DNA of 64,000 nucleotides from Klenkia taihuensis. Lineage in GTDB: Bacteria > Actinomycetota > Actinomycetes > Mycobacteriales > Geodermatophilaceae. The DNA lies in NCBI RefSeq assembly GCF_900112525.1, contig NZ_FOMD01000001.1:558001-622000 (forward strand), given 5' to 3'. The notes under the pieces are model-generated. The model was not told the origin of the DNA. It worked only from the letters and a program-made list of their open reading frames with translations, and searched no databases. The position numbers were made by a program, and so were the translations under genes. This document shows, one piece after another, positions 33,841-41,741 of the stretch (position 1 is the first letter of the stretch; every line of letters starts with the position of its first letter).

Positions 33841-34850
33841 GGCAGGTTCCGATCTGCGAGCAGGGGGAGCGAGGGGTCGAACGGGGGGAGGGCCGAGCGG
33901 CGGCGGGCGATGGCGGACAGCGCCTCGAGCACCACCCGGTTGGCCAGGGCGGCGGTGATGTCGGCGTGGTCGTAGGGCGGGGAGACCTCGACGACGTCGA
34001 TGCCGACCACCGGCAGCTCCAGGCAGATCCGGCGCACCGAGTCCAGCAGCTCGCGGGCGGTGAGGCCGCCGGGCTCGGGGGTGCCGGTGCCCGGGGCGTG
34101 GCCGGGGTCGCAGACGTCGATGTCGACGGAGAGGAAGACGCCGTCGCACTCGTCGGTGGCGATCGAGAACGCCTCGGTCAGGCAGGTCTGCAGGCCGCGG
34201 TGGCCGATCTCGGTCATCTCGTAGGAGCGCATCCGCTGGGCTGCCATCCAGTCCAGCGTCTCCGGCGGCGGCCAGTAGCCGCGCAGCCCGATCTGCAGGA
34301 ACCGGTCGCCGCGCAGCGCGCCGCTCTCGATGAGCCGGCGCATCGGCTGGCCGTGGCCCCACAGCGAGCCGAACTCGATGTCCCCGGTGTCGGCGTGCGC
34401 GTCGAAGTGGATCATCGAGACCCGGCCGTGGCCGAGGACGTCGGCCACCCCGCCGGCGTCGGGGAAGGCGATGGAGTGGTCACCGCCCAGCACCACCGGG
34501 ATCGCCCCGGCCCGGACGACGTCGGCCACCGCGGCGCGCAGCGCGGGCAGGGCGGTCTCGATGTCGCCGGAGTACATCTCGACGTCCCCGGCGTCCAGCA
34601 CGCGCAGGTCGCGCAGCCCGTCGGTGCGCAGCGCCAGGGAGGGCCGCGAGCCGTCGTGCGGCAGGTAGTCGGTCATCCGGATCGCCTGCGGGCCGAACCG
34701 GGTGCCCGGGCGGTGGGAGGTGCCGCCGTCGAACGGGGCGCCGAGGACGACGACGTCGGCGCCGGCCATCGAGGCGGGGTCGGTGTGGTCGCACCGGTCG
34801 ACGCCGAGGTAGGTGATGTCCGGGCCGAACTGCGGACCGTAGCGCGCCAT
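33837..34850 (-). CDS. second ureohydrolase (agmatinase/guanidinobutyrase-like)
   Basis: 337-residue arginase-superfamily protein with GGDHSIAFP near residue 120, HFDAHADTGD near 145 and [22 protein letters not shown] near 232 as Mn2+ ligands. It is paralogous to the one at 26323 but longer, with an extra N-terminal strand and a different substrate loop. ATG start with GGGGAG very close. First gene of a two-gene unit with copper amine oxidase. A pair of ureohydrolases fits agmatine hydrolysis by one and guanidinobutyrate hydrolysis (after amine oxidase and aldehyde dehydrogenase) by the other. Confidence 0.9.
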   Translation of the reverse strand: MARYGPQFGPDITYLGVDRCDHTDPASMAGADVVVLGAPFDGGTSHRPGTRFGPQAIRMTDYLPHDGSRPSLALRTDGLRDLRVLDAGDVEMYSGDIETALPALRAAVADVVRAGAIPVVLGGDHSIAFPDAGGVADVLGHGRVSMIHFDAHADTGDIEFGSLWGHGQPMRRLIESGALRGDRFLQIGLRGYWPPPETLDWMAAQRMRSYEMTEIGHRGLQTCLTEAFSIATDECDGVFLSVDIDVCDPGHAPGTGTPEPGGLTARELLDSVRRICLELPVVGIDVVEVSPPYDHADITAALANRVVLEALSAIARRRSALPPFDPSLPLLADRNLP

Positions 34851-34958
34851 CTCTCCCCCTAGCTCACGACGGAAACCGTCGATACGGTGTGCTGCAGCGA
34901 CGCTATCCGTTGCCAGCGGCGGCGTCGAGCCGCGTCGTCCCCCCGATCGGAGCCCACC

Positions 34959-36329
34959 ATGAGCGAGTACGCCGTCGTCGACCCCGCCACCGGCGAGACC
35001 GTGGCCAGCTACCCCACCGCCACTGACGAGCAGGTCGAGGCAGCGATCGCCGCGGCCACCGCCGCCCACCGGGGCTGGTCGCGCAGCTCCACCGCCGCCG
35101 AGCGCGGCGAGCTGGTGCGCCGGGTCGCGCAGCTGCACCGGGAGCGCAGGGCCGAGCTGGCCGCGCTCATCGTCCGCGAGATGGGCAAGACGATCACCGC
35201 CGCCGAGGGCGAGGTCGACTTCGCCGCCGACATCTACGAGTACTACGCCGACGTCGCCGAGCGGATCACCGCCGACCAGCCCATCGACCTGGCCGAGGGC
35301 TCGCAGGGCACCGCGGTCATCCGGCGGGCCTCGCTCGGCCCGCTGCTGGGCGTCATGCCGTGGAACTTCCCGTACTACCAGGTGGCCCGGTTCGCCGGCC
35401 CGAACCTGGTGGTCGGCAACACGATCATCCTCAAGCACGCCCCGCAGTGCCCGGAGTCCGCCGCGGCGATCGAGCAGGTCTTCCTCGACGCCGGGTTCCC
35501 CGAGGGTGCCTACGTCAACGTCTACGCCAGCAACGACCAGGCCGCGACGATCATCGGCGACCCCCGGGTGCAGGGCGTCTCGCTCACCGGCTCCGAGCGC
35601 GCGGGCACCGCGGTGGCCGAGGTCGCCGGGCGGAACCTGAAGAAAGTGGCACTCGAGCTGGGCGGGTCCGACCCGTTCATCCTGCTGTCCACCGACGACC
35701 TGGACGCCGCCGTCGGCTCGGCCGTGGACGCCCGGATGGACAACAGCGGGCAGTCCTGCAACGCGGCCAAGCGGTTCGTGGTGCACGCCGACCTGTACGA
35801 CGAGTTCTTGGCCAAGCTCACCGAGCGGATGACCGCCATCCGGCCCGGCGACCCGACGCAGCCCGCGACCGAGCTGGGCCCGCTGTCCTCGCTGCGTGCC
35901 GCGGAGACCCTGGACCAGCAGGTGCAGCGGGCGGTGGCCGCCGGCGCCACCCTGGTCGCCGGCGGGAAGCGGGAGGGTGCGTTCTTCGAGCCCACCGTGC
36001 TCACCGGCGTCGGCCCGGACAACCCGGCCTACGGCGAGGAGTTCTTCGGCCCGGTCGCGGTCGTGCACTCCGTCCCCGACGAGGACGCCGCGGTGGAGCT
36101 GGCCAACGACACCGGCTTCGGCCTGGGCTCCTACGTGTTCACCACGGACGCCGATCAGGGCGAGCGGGTGGCGAACCGGATCGAGGCCGGCATGGTCTAC
36201 GTCAACCTGGTGCTCGCCGACTCCCCGGAGCTGCCCTTCGGCGGGATCAAGCGCAGCGGCACCTCCCGCGAGATGGGCCTGCTGGCCGCCGAGGAGTTCG
36301 TGAACAAGAAGCTGGTGCGCATCGGCTGA
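34959..36329 (+). CDS. aldehyde dehydrogenase (succinate-semialdehyde dehydrogenase-like)
   Basis: 456-residue NAD(P)+-dependent aldehyde dehydrogenase of the short GabD/YneI type. Catalytic Asn is in MPWNFPYYQ near residue 134, the Glu in LELGGSD near 233 and the nucleophile Cys in NSGQSCNA near 266; the C-terminal PFGGIKRSG block is present. ATG start 109 bases from the divergent ureohydrolase. It would oxidise succinic semialdehyde, 4-aminobutanal or 4-guanidinobutanal formed by the amine oxidase. The exact aldehyde is not fixed by sequence. Confidence 0.93.
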   Translation: MSEYAVVDPATGETVASYPTATDEQVEAAIAAATAAHRGWSRSSTAAERGELVRRVAQLHRERRAELAALIVREMGKTITAAEGEVDFAADIYEYYADVAERITADQPIDLAEGSQGTAVIRRASLGPLLGVMPWNFPYYQVARFAGPNLVVGNTIILKHAPQCPESAAAIEQVFLDAGFPEGAYVNVYASNDQAATIIGDPRVQGVSLTGSERAGTAVAEVAGRNLKKVALELGGSDPFILLSTDDLDAAVGSAVDARMDNSGQSCNAAKRFVVHADLYDEFLAKLTERMTAIRPGDPTQPATELGPLSSLRAAETLDQQVQRAVAAGATLVAGGKREGAFFEPTVLTGVGPDNPAYGEEFFGPVAVVHSVPDEDAAVELANDTGFGLGSYVFTTDADQGERVANRIEAGMVYVNLVLADSPELPFGGIKRSGTSREMGLLAAEEFVNKKLVRIG

Positions 36330-36415
36330 GCCCGGGCGATGAGTTCTCGGCGGTGGGCCCGTCAGAGGGTGTGACGGGGCCGGGAGGGCCGGCCCGAGCA
36401 TCCGAGGAGCACCCC

Positions 36416-36823
36416 GTGCGCATGATCTTCGTGAACCTGCCCGTGTCCGACGTCGACGCGGCCCGGACGTTCTACGCCGGCCTCGGGTGGCAGCTCAACG
36501 AGCAGTTCTCCGACGAGACCACGGCGTCCTTCGTCGTCTCCGACACGATCACCGCGATGGTGCTCAGCCGCGAGAAGTTCGCCGGCTTCCTGCCCGAGGG
36601 CGTGACGGCGGGCGACCCGGCGCAGCACGTGTCGGTGATGAACGCGCTGTCGGCCGACAGCAGCGAGGAGTGCGACGACCTGCTCGCGAAGGCGGTGGCC
36701 CACGGCGGCCGGCAGTTCAACCAGCCGCAGGACCACGGCTTCATGTACGGCACCAGCTTCGCCGACCCCAGCGGCAACGTCTGGGAGGCGGTCTGGATGG
36801 ACCCGTCGGCCCTGCAGGGCTGA
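36416..36823 (+). CDS. VOC-family glyoxalase-like protein
   Basis: 135-residue single VOC module of the type often annotated as extradiol dioxygenase-like or PhnB-like. It begins with FVNLPVSDVDAARTFYAGLGW and ends with FADPSGNVWEAVWMDP. His is absent from the first strand, so metal binding is doubtful. GTG start with GGAG about 6 bases upstream; ATG two codons later is an alternative. A strong bidirectional terminator follows it. Function unknown. Confidence 0.88.
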   Translation: MRMIFVNLPVSDVDAARTFYAGLGWQLNEQFSDETTASFVVSDTITAMVLSREKFAGFLPEGVTAGDPAQHVSVMNALSADSSEECDDLLAKAVAHGGRQFNQPQDHGFMYGTSFADPSGNVWEAVWMDPSALQG

Positions 36824-36832
36824 CGGCGGAAG

Positions 36833-36886
36833 GGCCCCCTCGCCCCCGACCCGAGCACGCTCGCGGCGGGGCCCTGCGAGGGGGCC
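36833..36886. terminator. bidirectional intrinsic terminator
   Basis: GGCCCCCTCGC at 36833-36843 and GCGAGGGGGCC at 36876-36886 are exact reverse complements and flank a GC-rich loop that can fold further. It lies between two convergent genes (VOC and PRC-barrel). It has no U-tract, as is usual in actinobacteria. Confidence 0.7.
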
Positions 36887-36897
36887 GTCCCCTCAGC

Positions 36898-37257
36898 TCA
36901 GCGGCGGGCCAGCTGGCGCTCGCCGTTGGGGCCGGTGGCGTAGGGCAGCTGGTAGTGCGCGAAGACGTTCGGCTCGTCGGCGGCGGTGAGCTCGCCGTCG
37001 GTGTCGATGCTCGGCGCGGCCTTGGCCAGGTCGCGGGAGTAGGCCACCCGGACCTCGCGCGGGCCGACGGTGGAGTCCTTGAGCGGGATGAACACCAGCG
37101 ACTTCCCGCCGATCAACCCGCCGACCTCGACCCCGATGAACGAGGGCTCGTCGCTGACGACGTCGACGTAGATCGACTCGAGCGTGCCGATCTTGTGGCC
37201 CTCGGGGTCGACGACGTTCTCGCCGCGCCAGTCGCGGATGTTGCCAGCGGGGATCAT
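36898..37257 (-). CDS. PRC-barrel domain protein
   Basis: 119-residue protein with one PRC-barrel domain: DWRGENVVDPEGHKIGTLESIY near residue 9 and FIGVEVGGLIGGKSLVFIPL near 40. A C-terminal tail carries an extra short region. Such small actinobacterial PRC proteins are cytosolic and linked to stress conditions, but no biochemical role is known. ATG start; GAGG lies 7 bases upstream. It is isolated from its neighbours by a 96-base gap and a terminator. Confidence 0.9.
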   Translation of the reverse strand: MIPAGNIRDWRGENVVDPEGHKIGTLESIYVDVVSDEPSFIGVEVGGLIGGKSLVFIPLKDSTVGPREVRVAYSRDLAKAAPSIDTDGELTAADEPNVFAHYQLPYATGPNGERQLARR

Positions 37258-37353
37258 GGACGGGGCCTCCGTGTTCGCGGGCCCCTGGTCCGGGGCCGGT
37301 CCCCGCGCCCATGCCCCGGATGGGTCGCGCGCAATCGTCCGCGGCGAGGTGAC

Positions 37354-37848
37354 TTACGTCGTCAGCAGGCCCTCGATCGCGGCGCGGACCTCGGGTGCGG
37401 TGGGCTCGGTGCGCGGCCGGAACCGGGCGACGACCTCGCCGTCCGCGCTCACCAACCACTTCTCGAAGTTCCACTGCACGTCCCCGGCCTCGCCGGCGGC
37501 GTCCGGGGCGGCAGTCAGCGACCGGAACAGCGGGTCGGCGTCCGGGCCGTTGACCTCGACCTTCGCCGTCATCGGGAAGGTGACCCCGTAGGTGGCCGAG
37601 CAGAACTCCTCGATCTCCTCGGCCGTGCCCGGCTCCTGGCCGGCGAACTGGTTGCACGGGACGCCGATGACGGTGAACCCGCGGTCGCCGTACTCCTGCT
37701 GCAGCTGCTCGAGCTGGGTGTACTGCGGGGTCAGCCCGCACCGGCTGGCCACGTTCACCACCAGCGCCGGACGGCGGCCGGTCAGCTCGCCGAGGGTGGT
37801 CGGCTCGCCCTGCAGGGTGGTGACGGGTGCGGCGTTCAGGTCGGTCAT
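37354..37848 (-). CDS. glutathione peroxidase-family thiol peroxidase
   Basis: 164-residue peroxidase of the GPx family with a Cys instead of selenocysteine: Cys37 in ASRCGLT. The Gln and Trp of the catalytic tetrad are in QFAGQEPG near residue 75 and WNFEKWLV near 130. A resolving Cys may be the one in EEFCSATYG near 90. In actinobacteria such enzymes use thioredoxin rather than glutathione. ATG start directly after the DUF2237 gene, in an operon headed by glucose-6-phosphate dehydrogenase, which could supply NADPH for peroxide removal. Confidence 0.93.
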   Translation of the reverse strand: MTDLNAAPVTTLQGEPTTLGELTGRRPALVVNVASRCGLTPQYTQLEQLQQEYGDRGFTVIGVPCNQFAGQEPGTAEEIEEFCSATYGVTFPMTAKVEVNGPDADPLFRSLTAAPDAAGEAGDVQWNFEKWLVSADGEVVARFRPRTEPTAPEVRAAIEGLLTT

Positions 37849-37850
37849 GG

Positions 37851-38285
37851 TCAGGGCGAACCCGCGGGGGGCGGCGGCGATTCCAGCCCGGACAGGTCGT
37901 CGGGGACGTCGACCGCCTGCGCCCGCAGCATCTCCAGCGGCACGACCTCCAGCGCGGCGATGTTGGTCGCGGCCAGCACCACCCCGGCCGGGACGCCGGC
38001 CTCGTAGGCCTGCCGCCACCGGACGGCGACCACGCACCACCGGTCCCCGGGCTCGAGCCCCGGGAAGCCGAACTCCGGCCGCGGCGTGGTCAGGTCGTTG
38101 CCGAGGCCGGCCTGGAGCGCGAGGAACTCCGCGGACACCACCGCGCACACGGTGTGGCTGCCGATGTCCTCGGTGCCGGTGCAGCACCAGCCGTCGCGGT
38201 AGAAGCCGGTCACCGGGTCGGTGCCGCACTGCTCCAGCGGCCCGCCCAGCACGTTGAGCTGACCGGGCACGAACGGGCCGCTCAC
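37851..38285 (-). CDS. DUF2237 family protein
   Basis: 144-residue protein matching the DUF2237 pattern: NVLGGPLEQCGTDPVTGFYRDG at the N-terminus with GWCCTG following, HTVCAVVSAEFL and GDRWCVVAVRWRQA. The conserved cysteines (near residues 20, 34, 35, 47 and 84) suggest a metal or redox role, but the function is undescribed. The GTG start overlaps the G6PD stop, and its stop lies 2 bases before the peroxidase start, so all three are made together. Confidence 0.9.
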   Translation of the reverse strand: MSGPFVPGQLNVLGGPLEQCGTDPVTGFYRDGWCCTGTEDIGSHTVCAVVSAEFLALQAGLGNDLTTPRPEFGFPGLEPGDRWCVVAVRWRQAYEAGVPAGVVLAATNIAALEVVPLEMLRAQAVDVPDDLSGLESPPPPAGSP

Positions 38286-39625
38286 GCCGGGCCGTCCGAG
38301 CCGGCCGGGTAGTCGACCATCGGCACGCGGTCGGCGGCCCAGGCGTCGAGCACCGGCTGCACGATCCGCCAGCCCTGCTCGGCCTCCACGTCGGAGATGG
38401 ACAGCGTCGGGTCACCGGCCAGCATCTCGCGCAGCAGCAGGCCGTAGGCGGGCAGGTCCTGCTCCGGCGAGGCCGCCCGCAGCACCTCCCGCTCCAGGTC
38501 GAACGGGTCGCCGGCGCCGTTGAGGTTGATCTCCAGCGCGATGCCGTCGGGGGACAGCTGCAGGCGCAGCACGTCGGGCTGGGGCTGCTCGTCGGTGAAG
38601 GCGAGGTGCGGGACCGGCTTGAAGCGGACCACGATCTCCTTGCGCTTGGTCCCGAGCGCCTTGCCGGTGCGCAACCGGAACGGGACCCCGCTCCACCGCC
38701 AGTTCTCCACGGTGACGGTGAACTCGGCGAAGGTCTCGGTCATCCGCGCCGGGTCCACGCCGTCCTCGTCCACGTAGGCGGGCAGCTCCCGGTCCCCGAT
38801 CCGGCCGGCGGTGTACCGGCCGCGCACGCTGTGCGCCGGGTCGGCCCGCACCGCGCGCAGCACGTCGGCCTTGCGGGCCTGCAGGGTGGCGGCGTCCAGG
38901 GCCTGCGGCGGCTCCATGGCGACGACGGCGAGCAGCTGCAGCAGGTGGTTCTGCAGCATGTCCCGCAGCGCACCGGCCTTGTCGTAGTAGCCGGCGCGGC
39001 CCTCCAGCCCCAGGTCCTCGTCGAACACGACGTCCACCGACTCGACGTGCTGGGCGTTCCACACCGGTTCGAAGATCCGGTTGGCGAACCGCAGGCCCAG
39101 CACGTTGAGCACGGTCTGCTTGGCCAGGAAGTGGTCGATCCGGAAGACCGCCTCCTCGGGCACCAGGCCGTGCAGCACCTCGTTGAGCTCGTGGGCGTCC
39201 TCGATGCCGGTGCCGAAGGGCTTCTCCACGACCACCCGCGCGCCCTCGGGCAGCCCCACCTCCCGCAGCGCGGTCAGGGTGGGCAGGAAGACGGTGTTGG
39301 GCAGCGCCAGGTACACCACGGGGACGCCGTCCACCCGGGCCAGCGCCGTCCGCAGGTCGTCGGGGGAGGTGACGTCGCCGGGCTGGTGGCCGAGCTGGGC
39401 GACCACCCGTTCCCGGGCGTCCTCGGCGAGGTCGGCGGCGTGCGCGGTGAGCCGCTCCCGCGCCCACTCCCGGTACCGCTCGTCGTCCCACTCCTGCTGG
39501 CTGACCGCGAGGACCTCGACGTCGCCGTCGAGCACGCCGAGCTCGTACAGCTCGGCCAGGCTGGGCAGCAGCAACCGCCCGGTCAGGTCTCCGGAACCAC
39601 CGAGCACGACGAAGGAGCGCTTCAC
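38282..39625 (-). CDS. glucose-6-phosphate dehydrogenase, short variant
   Basis: 447-residue member of the G6PD family. The N-terminal NADP-binding motif GGSGDLTGRLL differs slightly from the usual GASGDL, and VVVEKPFG near residue 125 and RIDHFLAK near 155 correspond to the catalytic RIDHYLGK region with the His kept. It is about 40-60 residues shorter than standard bacterial G6PD. GTG start at 39625; the frame is open further upstream but lacks family sequence. It is in operon with DUF2237 and peroxidase genes, not with other pentose-phosphate genes, which suggests a redox-supply paralogue. Confidence 0.88.
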   Translation of the reverse strand: MKRSFVVLGGSGDLTGRLLLPSLAELYELGVLDGDVEVLAVSQQEWDDERYREWARERLTAHAADLAEDARERVVAQLGHQPGDVTSPDDLRTALARVDGVPVVYLALPNTVFLPTLTALREVGLPEGARVVVEKPFGTGIEDAHELNEVLHGLVPEEAVFRIDHFLAKQTVLNVLGLRFANRIFEPVWNAQHVESVDVVFDEDLGLEGRAGYYDKAGALRDMLQNHLLQLLAVVAMEPPQALDAATLQARKADVLRAVRADPAHSVRGRYTAGRIGDRELPAYVDEDGVDPARMTETFAEFTVTVENWRWSGVPFRLRTGKALGTKRKEIVVRFKPVPHLAFTDEQPQPDVLRLQLSPDGIALEINLNGAGDPFDLEREVLRAASPEQDLPAYGLLLREMLAGDPTLSISDVEAEQGWRIVQPVLDAWAADRVPMVDYPAGSDGPA

Positions 39626-39686
39626 GGCCAGCCCCTGCCCGGGTGAGGGCCTCCCGAACCGCCGCGGTTCTGGCAGGGTGCCCGGG

Positions 39687-41651
39687 GTGACGCTGTGGTC
39701 CCCGACACCCGAGTCCGCCGCCGCCTCCCAGCTGGGCCGTTTCGCCGCCTGGGTCGACCGGCGCCGCGGGCTCTCGCTCGGCACCGACTACGACGCGGTC
39801 TGGGCATGGTCGACGCAGCACCTCGACCAGTTCTGGGCCGACGTCGCCACCTGGTTCGAGGTCTTCGACACCCCGGTGGACGACGACGAGGTGCTCGGGT
39901 CCCGGGCCATGCCCGGGGCCGAGTGGTTCCCCGGCCGGACGACGAACCTGGCCCGGCTCGCGCTGCGGCACGGGGTGGCCGACCGGCCGGCGATCGTGTC
40001 GGTGCGGGAGACCGCCGACGGCCTGTCCGCCCCCGAGGAGCTGTCCTGGGCGGACCTGCGCGGCCAGGTCGGCGCGTTCGCCGCGACCCTGCGCCGGCTC
40101 GGCGTGCAGCGCGGGGACCGGGTGGCCGGTTACCTGCCCAACGTGCCCGAGGCCGTCGTCGCGTTCCTCGGCTGCGCCTCCGTCGGCGCGGTCTGGTCGG
40201 CCTGCGCGCCCGACTTCGGCCCCCGCGCCGTCCTCGACCGGTTCGCCCAGATCGAGCCGGTGGTGCTGGTCGCCGTCGACGGCTACCGGTTCGGCGGCCG
40301 CGAGCACGACCGGCGCGACGTCGTCGAGCAGCTGCGCAGCTCGCTGTCCACGGTGCGGACGACGATCGCGCTGCCCCGCCTGCGCGACGAACTCCCGGAC
40401 GGCGCGCTGGCCTGGTCCGAGGCGGTGGCCGACGTCCAGGAGCCGGTGTTCGAGGAGCTGCCCTTCGACCACCCGCTGTGGATCGTCTACTCCTCGGGCA
40501 CCACCGGGCTGCCCAAGGGCATCGTGCACGGGCACGGCGGGGTGGCCCTCGAGCAGCTCAAGCAGGGTGGCCTGCACCTGGACGTCGGGGCCGGCGACCG
40601 GTTCTCCTGGTACGCCTCCACCGCCTGGATCATGTGGAACATCGCCTCCTGCTCGCTGCTGACCGGCGCGACGCTGGTGGTGCACGACGGCGCCCCCGGG
40701 TTCCCGACGCTGGACGCGCAGTTCGCCGTCGCGGCGGCCTGCCGGACCACCTACCTGGGCACCAGCGCGGGCTACCTGACCGCGTGCGAGAAGGCCGGCC
40801 TGCGCCCCGGCGACGACCACGACCTGTCGGCGCTGCGGGGCATCGGGTCGACCGGGTCACCGCTGCCGGCCTCGACCTTCGAGTGGGTGTACGCCGCGGT
40901 CGAGCCCGACGTGTTCCTGGGGTCGCTGTCCGGCGGCACCGACGTCGCCACCGGGTTCATCGGCTCGTCGGTGCTCCTGCCGGTGGTGGCCGGGGAGCTG
41001 CAGCGGCCGATGCTCGGGGTGGCCGCGGCGTCCTGGGACGAGGACGGGCACCCGGTGGTGGGCGAGCTCGGCGAGCTGGTGGTCACCGAGCCGATGCCGA
41101 CCATGCCGCTGCGGTTCTGGGGCGACGAGGACGGCTCGCGCTACCGGGAGGCCTACTTCGAGCCCTGGCCCGGGGTGTGGCGGCACGGCGACTGGCTGGA
41201 GATCACCCCCACCGGCAGCTGCATCATCACCGGCCGCTCGGACTCCACCCTCAACCGCGGCGGCGTCCGGATGGGGACGGCGGACCTCTACGCCGCGGTG
41301 GAGAGCATCCCGGCGATCGCCGACTGCGTCGTCCTCGGCGTGGAGCAGCGCGACGGCGGCTACTGGATGCCGCTGTTCGTCCAGCTCGCGCCGGGGTTCG
41401 AGCTCACCGAGGCGCTGGTCGCCGAGATCCGCGGGGCGGTGAAGCGGGAGGCCAGCCCCCGGCACGTGCCCGACGAGGTGGTCGTCGTCCCCGGCGTGCC
41501 GCACACCCGCACCGGCAAGCGGCTGGAGGTCCCGCTCAAGCGGCTGTTCCAGGGCGTCCCGCCGGAGAAGGCGCTCAACCTCGGCGCCGTTGACGACGCC
41601 GACGTGGTCCAGCACTACGTGCAGCTCGCCCGGGAGCGCGGCGCCCGCTGA
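39687..41651 (+). CDS. acetoacetate--CoA ligase
   Basis: 654-residue ANL-superfamily enzyme of the length and pattern of acetoacetyl-CoA synthetase. N-terminal ACAS_N-like segment includes YDAVWAWSTQHLDQFWADV near residue 35; the P-loop is YSSGTTGLPKG near 270; STAWIMWN near 312 and GSLSGGTDVATGF near 412 are typical; the C-terminal catalytic Lys lies in TRTGKRLEVP near 611. It activates acetoacetate with ATP and CoA. GTG start 61 bases from the divergent G6PD gene. It probably acts in ketone-body, leucine or butyrate-related metabolism. Confidence 0.93.
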   Translation: MTLWSPTPESAAASQLGRFAAWVDRRRGLSLGTDYDAVWAWSTQHLDQFWADVATWFEVFDTPVDDDEVLGSRAMPGAEWFPGRTTNLARLALRHGVADRPAIVSVRETADGLSAPEELSWADLRGQVGAFAATLRRLGVQRGDRVAGYLPNVPEAVVAFLGCASVGAVWSACAPDFGPRAVLDRFAQIEPVVLVAVDGYRFGGREHDRRDVVEQLRSSLSTVRTTIALPRLRDELPDGALAWSEAVADVQEPVFEELPFDHPLWIVYSSGTTGLPKGIVHGHGGVALEQLKQGGLHLDVGAGDRFSWYASTAWIMWNIASCSLLTGATLVVHDGAPGFPTLDAQFAVAAACRTTYLGTSAGYLTACEKAGLRPGDDHDLSALRGIGSTGSPLPASTFEWVYAAVEPDVFLGSLSGGTDVATGFIGSSVLLPVVAGELQRPMLGVAAASWDEDGHPVVGELGELVVTEPMPTMPLRFWGDEDGSRYREAYFEPWPGVWRHGDWLEITPTGSCIITGRSDSTLNRGGVRMGTADLYAAVESIPAIADCVVLGVEQRDGGYWMPLFVQLAPGFELTEALVAEIRGAVKREASPRHVPDEVVVVPGVPHTRTGKRLEVPLKRLFQGVPPEKALNLGAVDDADVVQHYVQLARERGAR

Positions 41652-41686
41652 CCGGTGTGATCCTCGCCGGAGCGGGTGCCCGGACG

Positions 41687-41702
41687 GTTACCCGCCGGTA
41701 AC
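41687..41702. promoter_or_regulatory. palindrome upstream of acyl-CoA dehydrogenase gene
   Basis: GTTACC-N4-GGTAAC, a perfect 6-bp inverted repeat 40 bases before the dehydrogenase start, in an otherwise unstructured 90-base gap. It may be an operator or overlap the promoter. No adjacent regulator gene is present to assign it to. Confidence 0.4.
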
Positions 41703-41741
41703 TTGGCACCGACCCCGCCCGACGACGTGCAGGAGACCGCT

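Noticed and set aside
34875-34888. ACCGT-N4-ACGGT inverted repeat before the ureohydrolase gene
   Set aside because: Only 5-bp arms with a spacer, no adjacent regulator, and such short repeats are common by chance.
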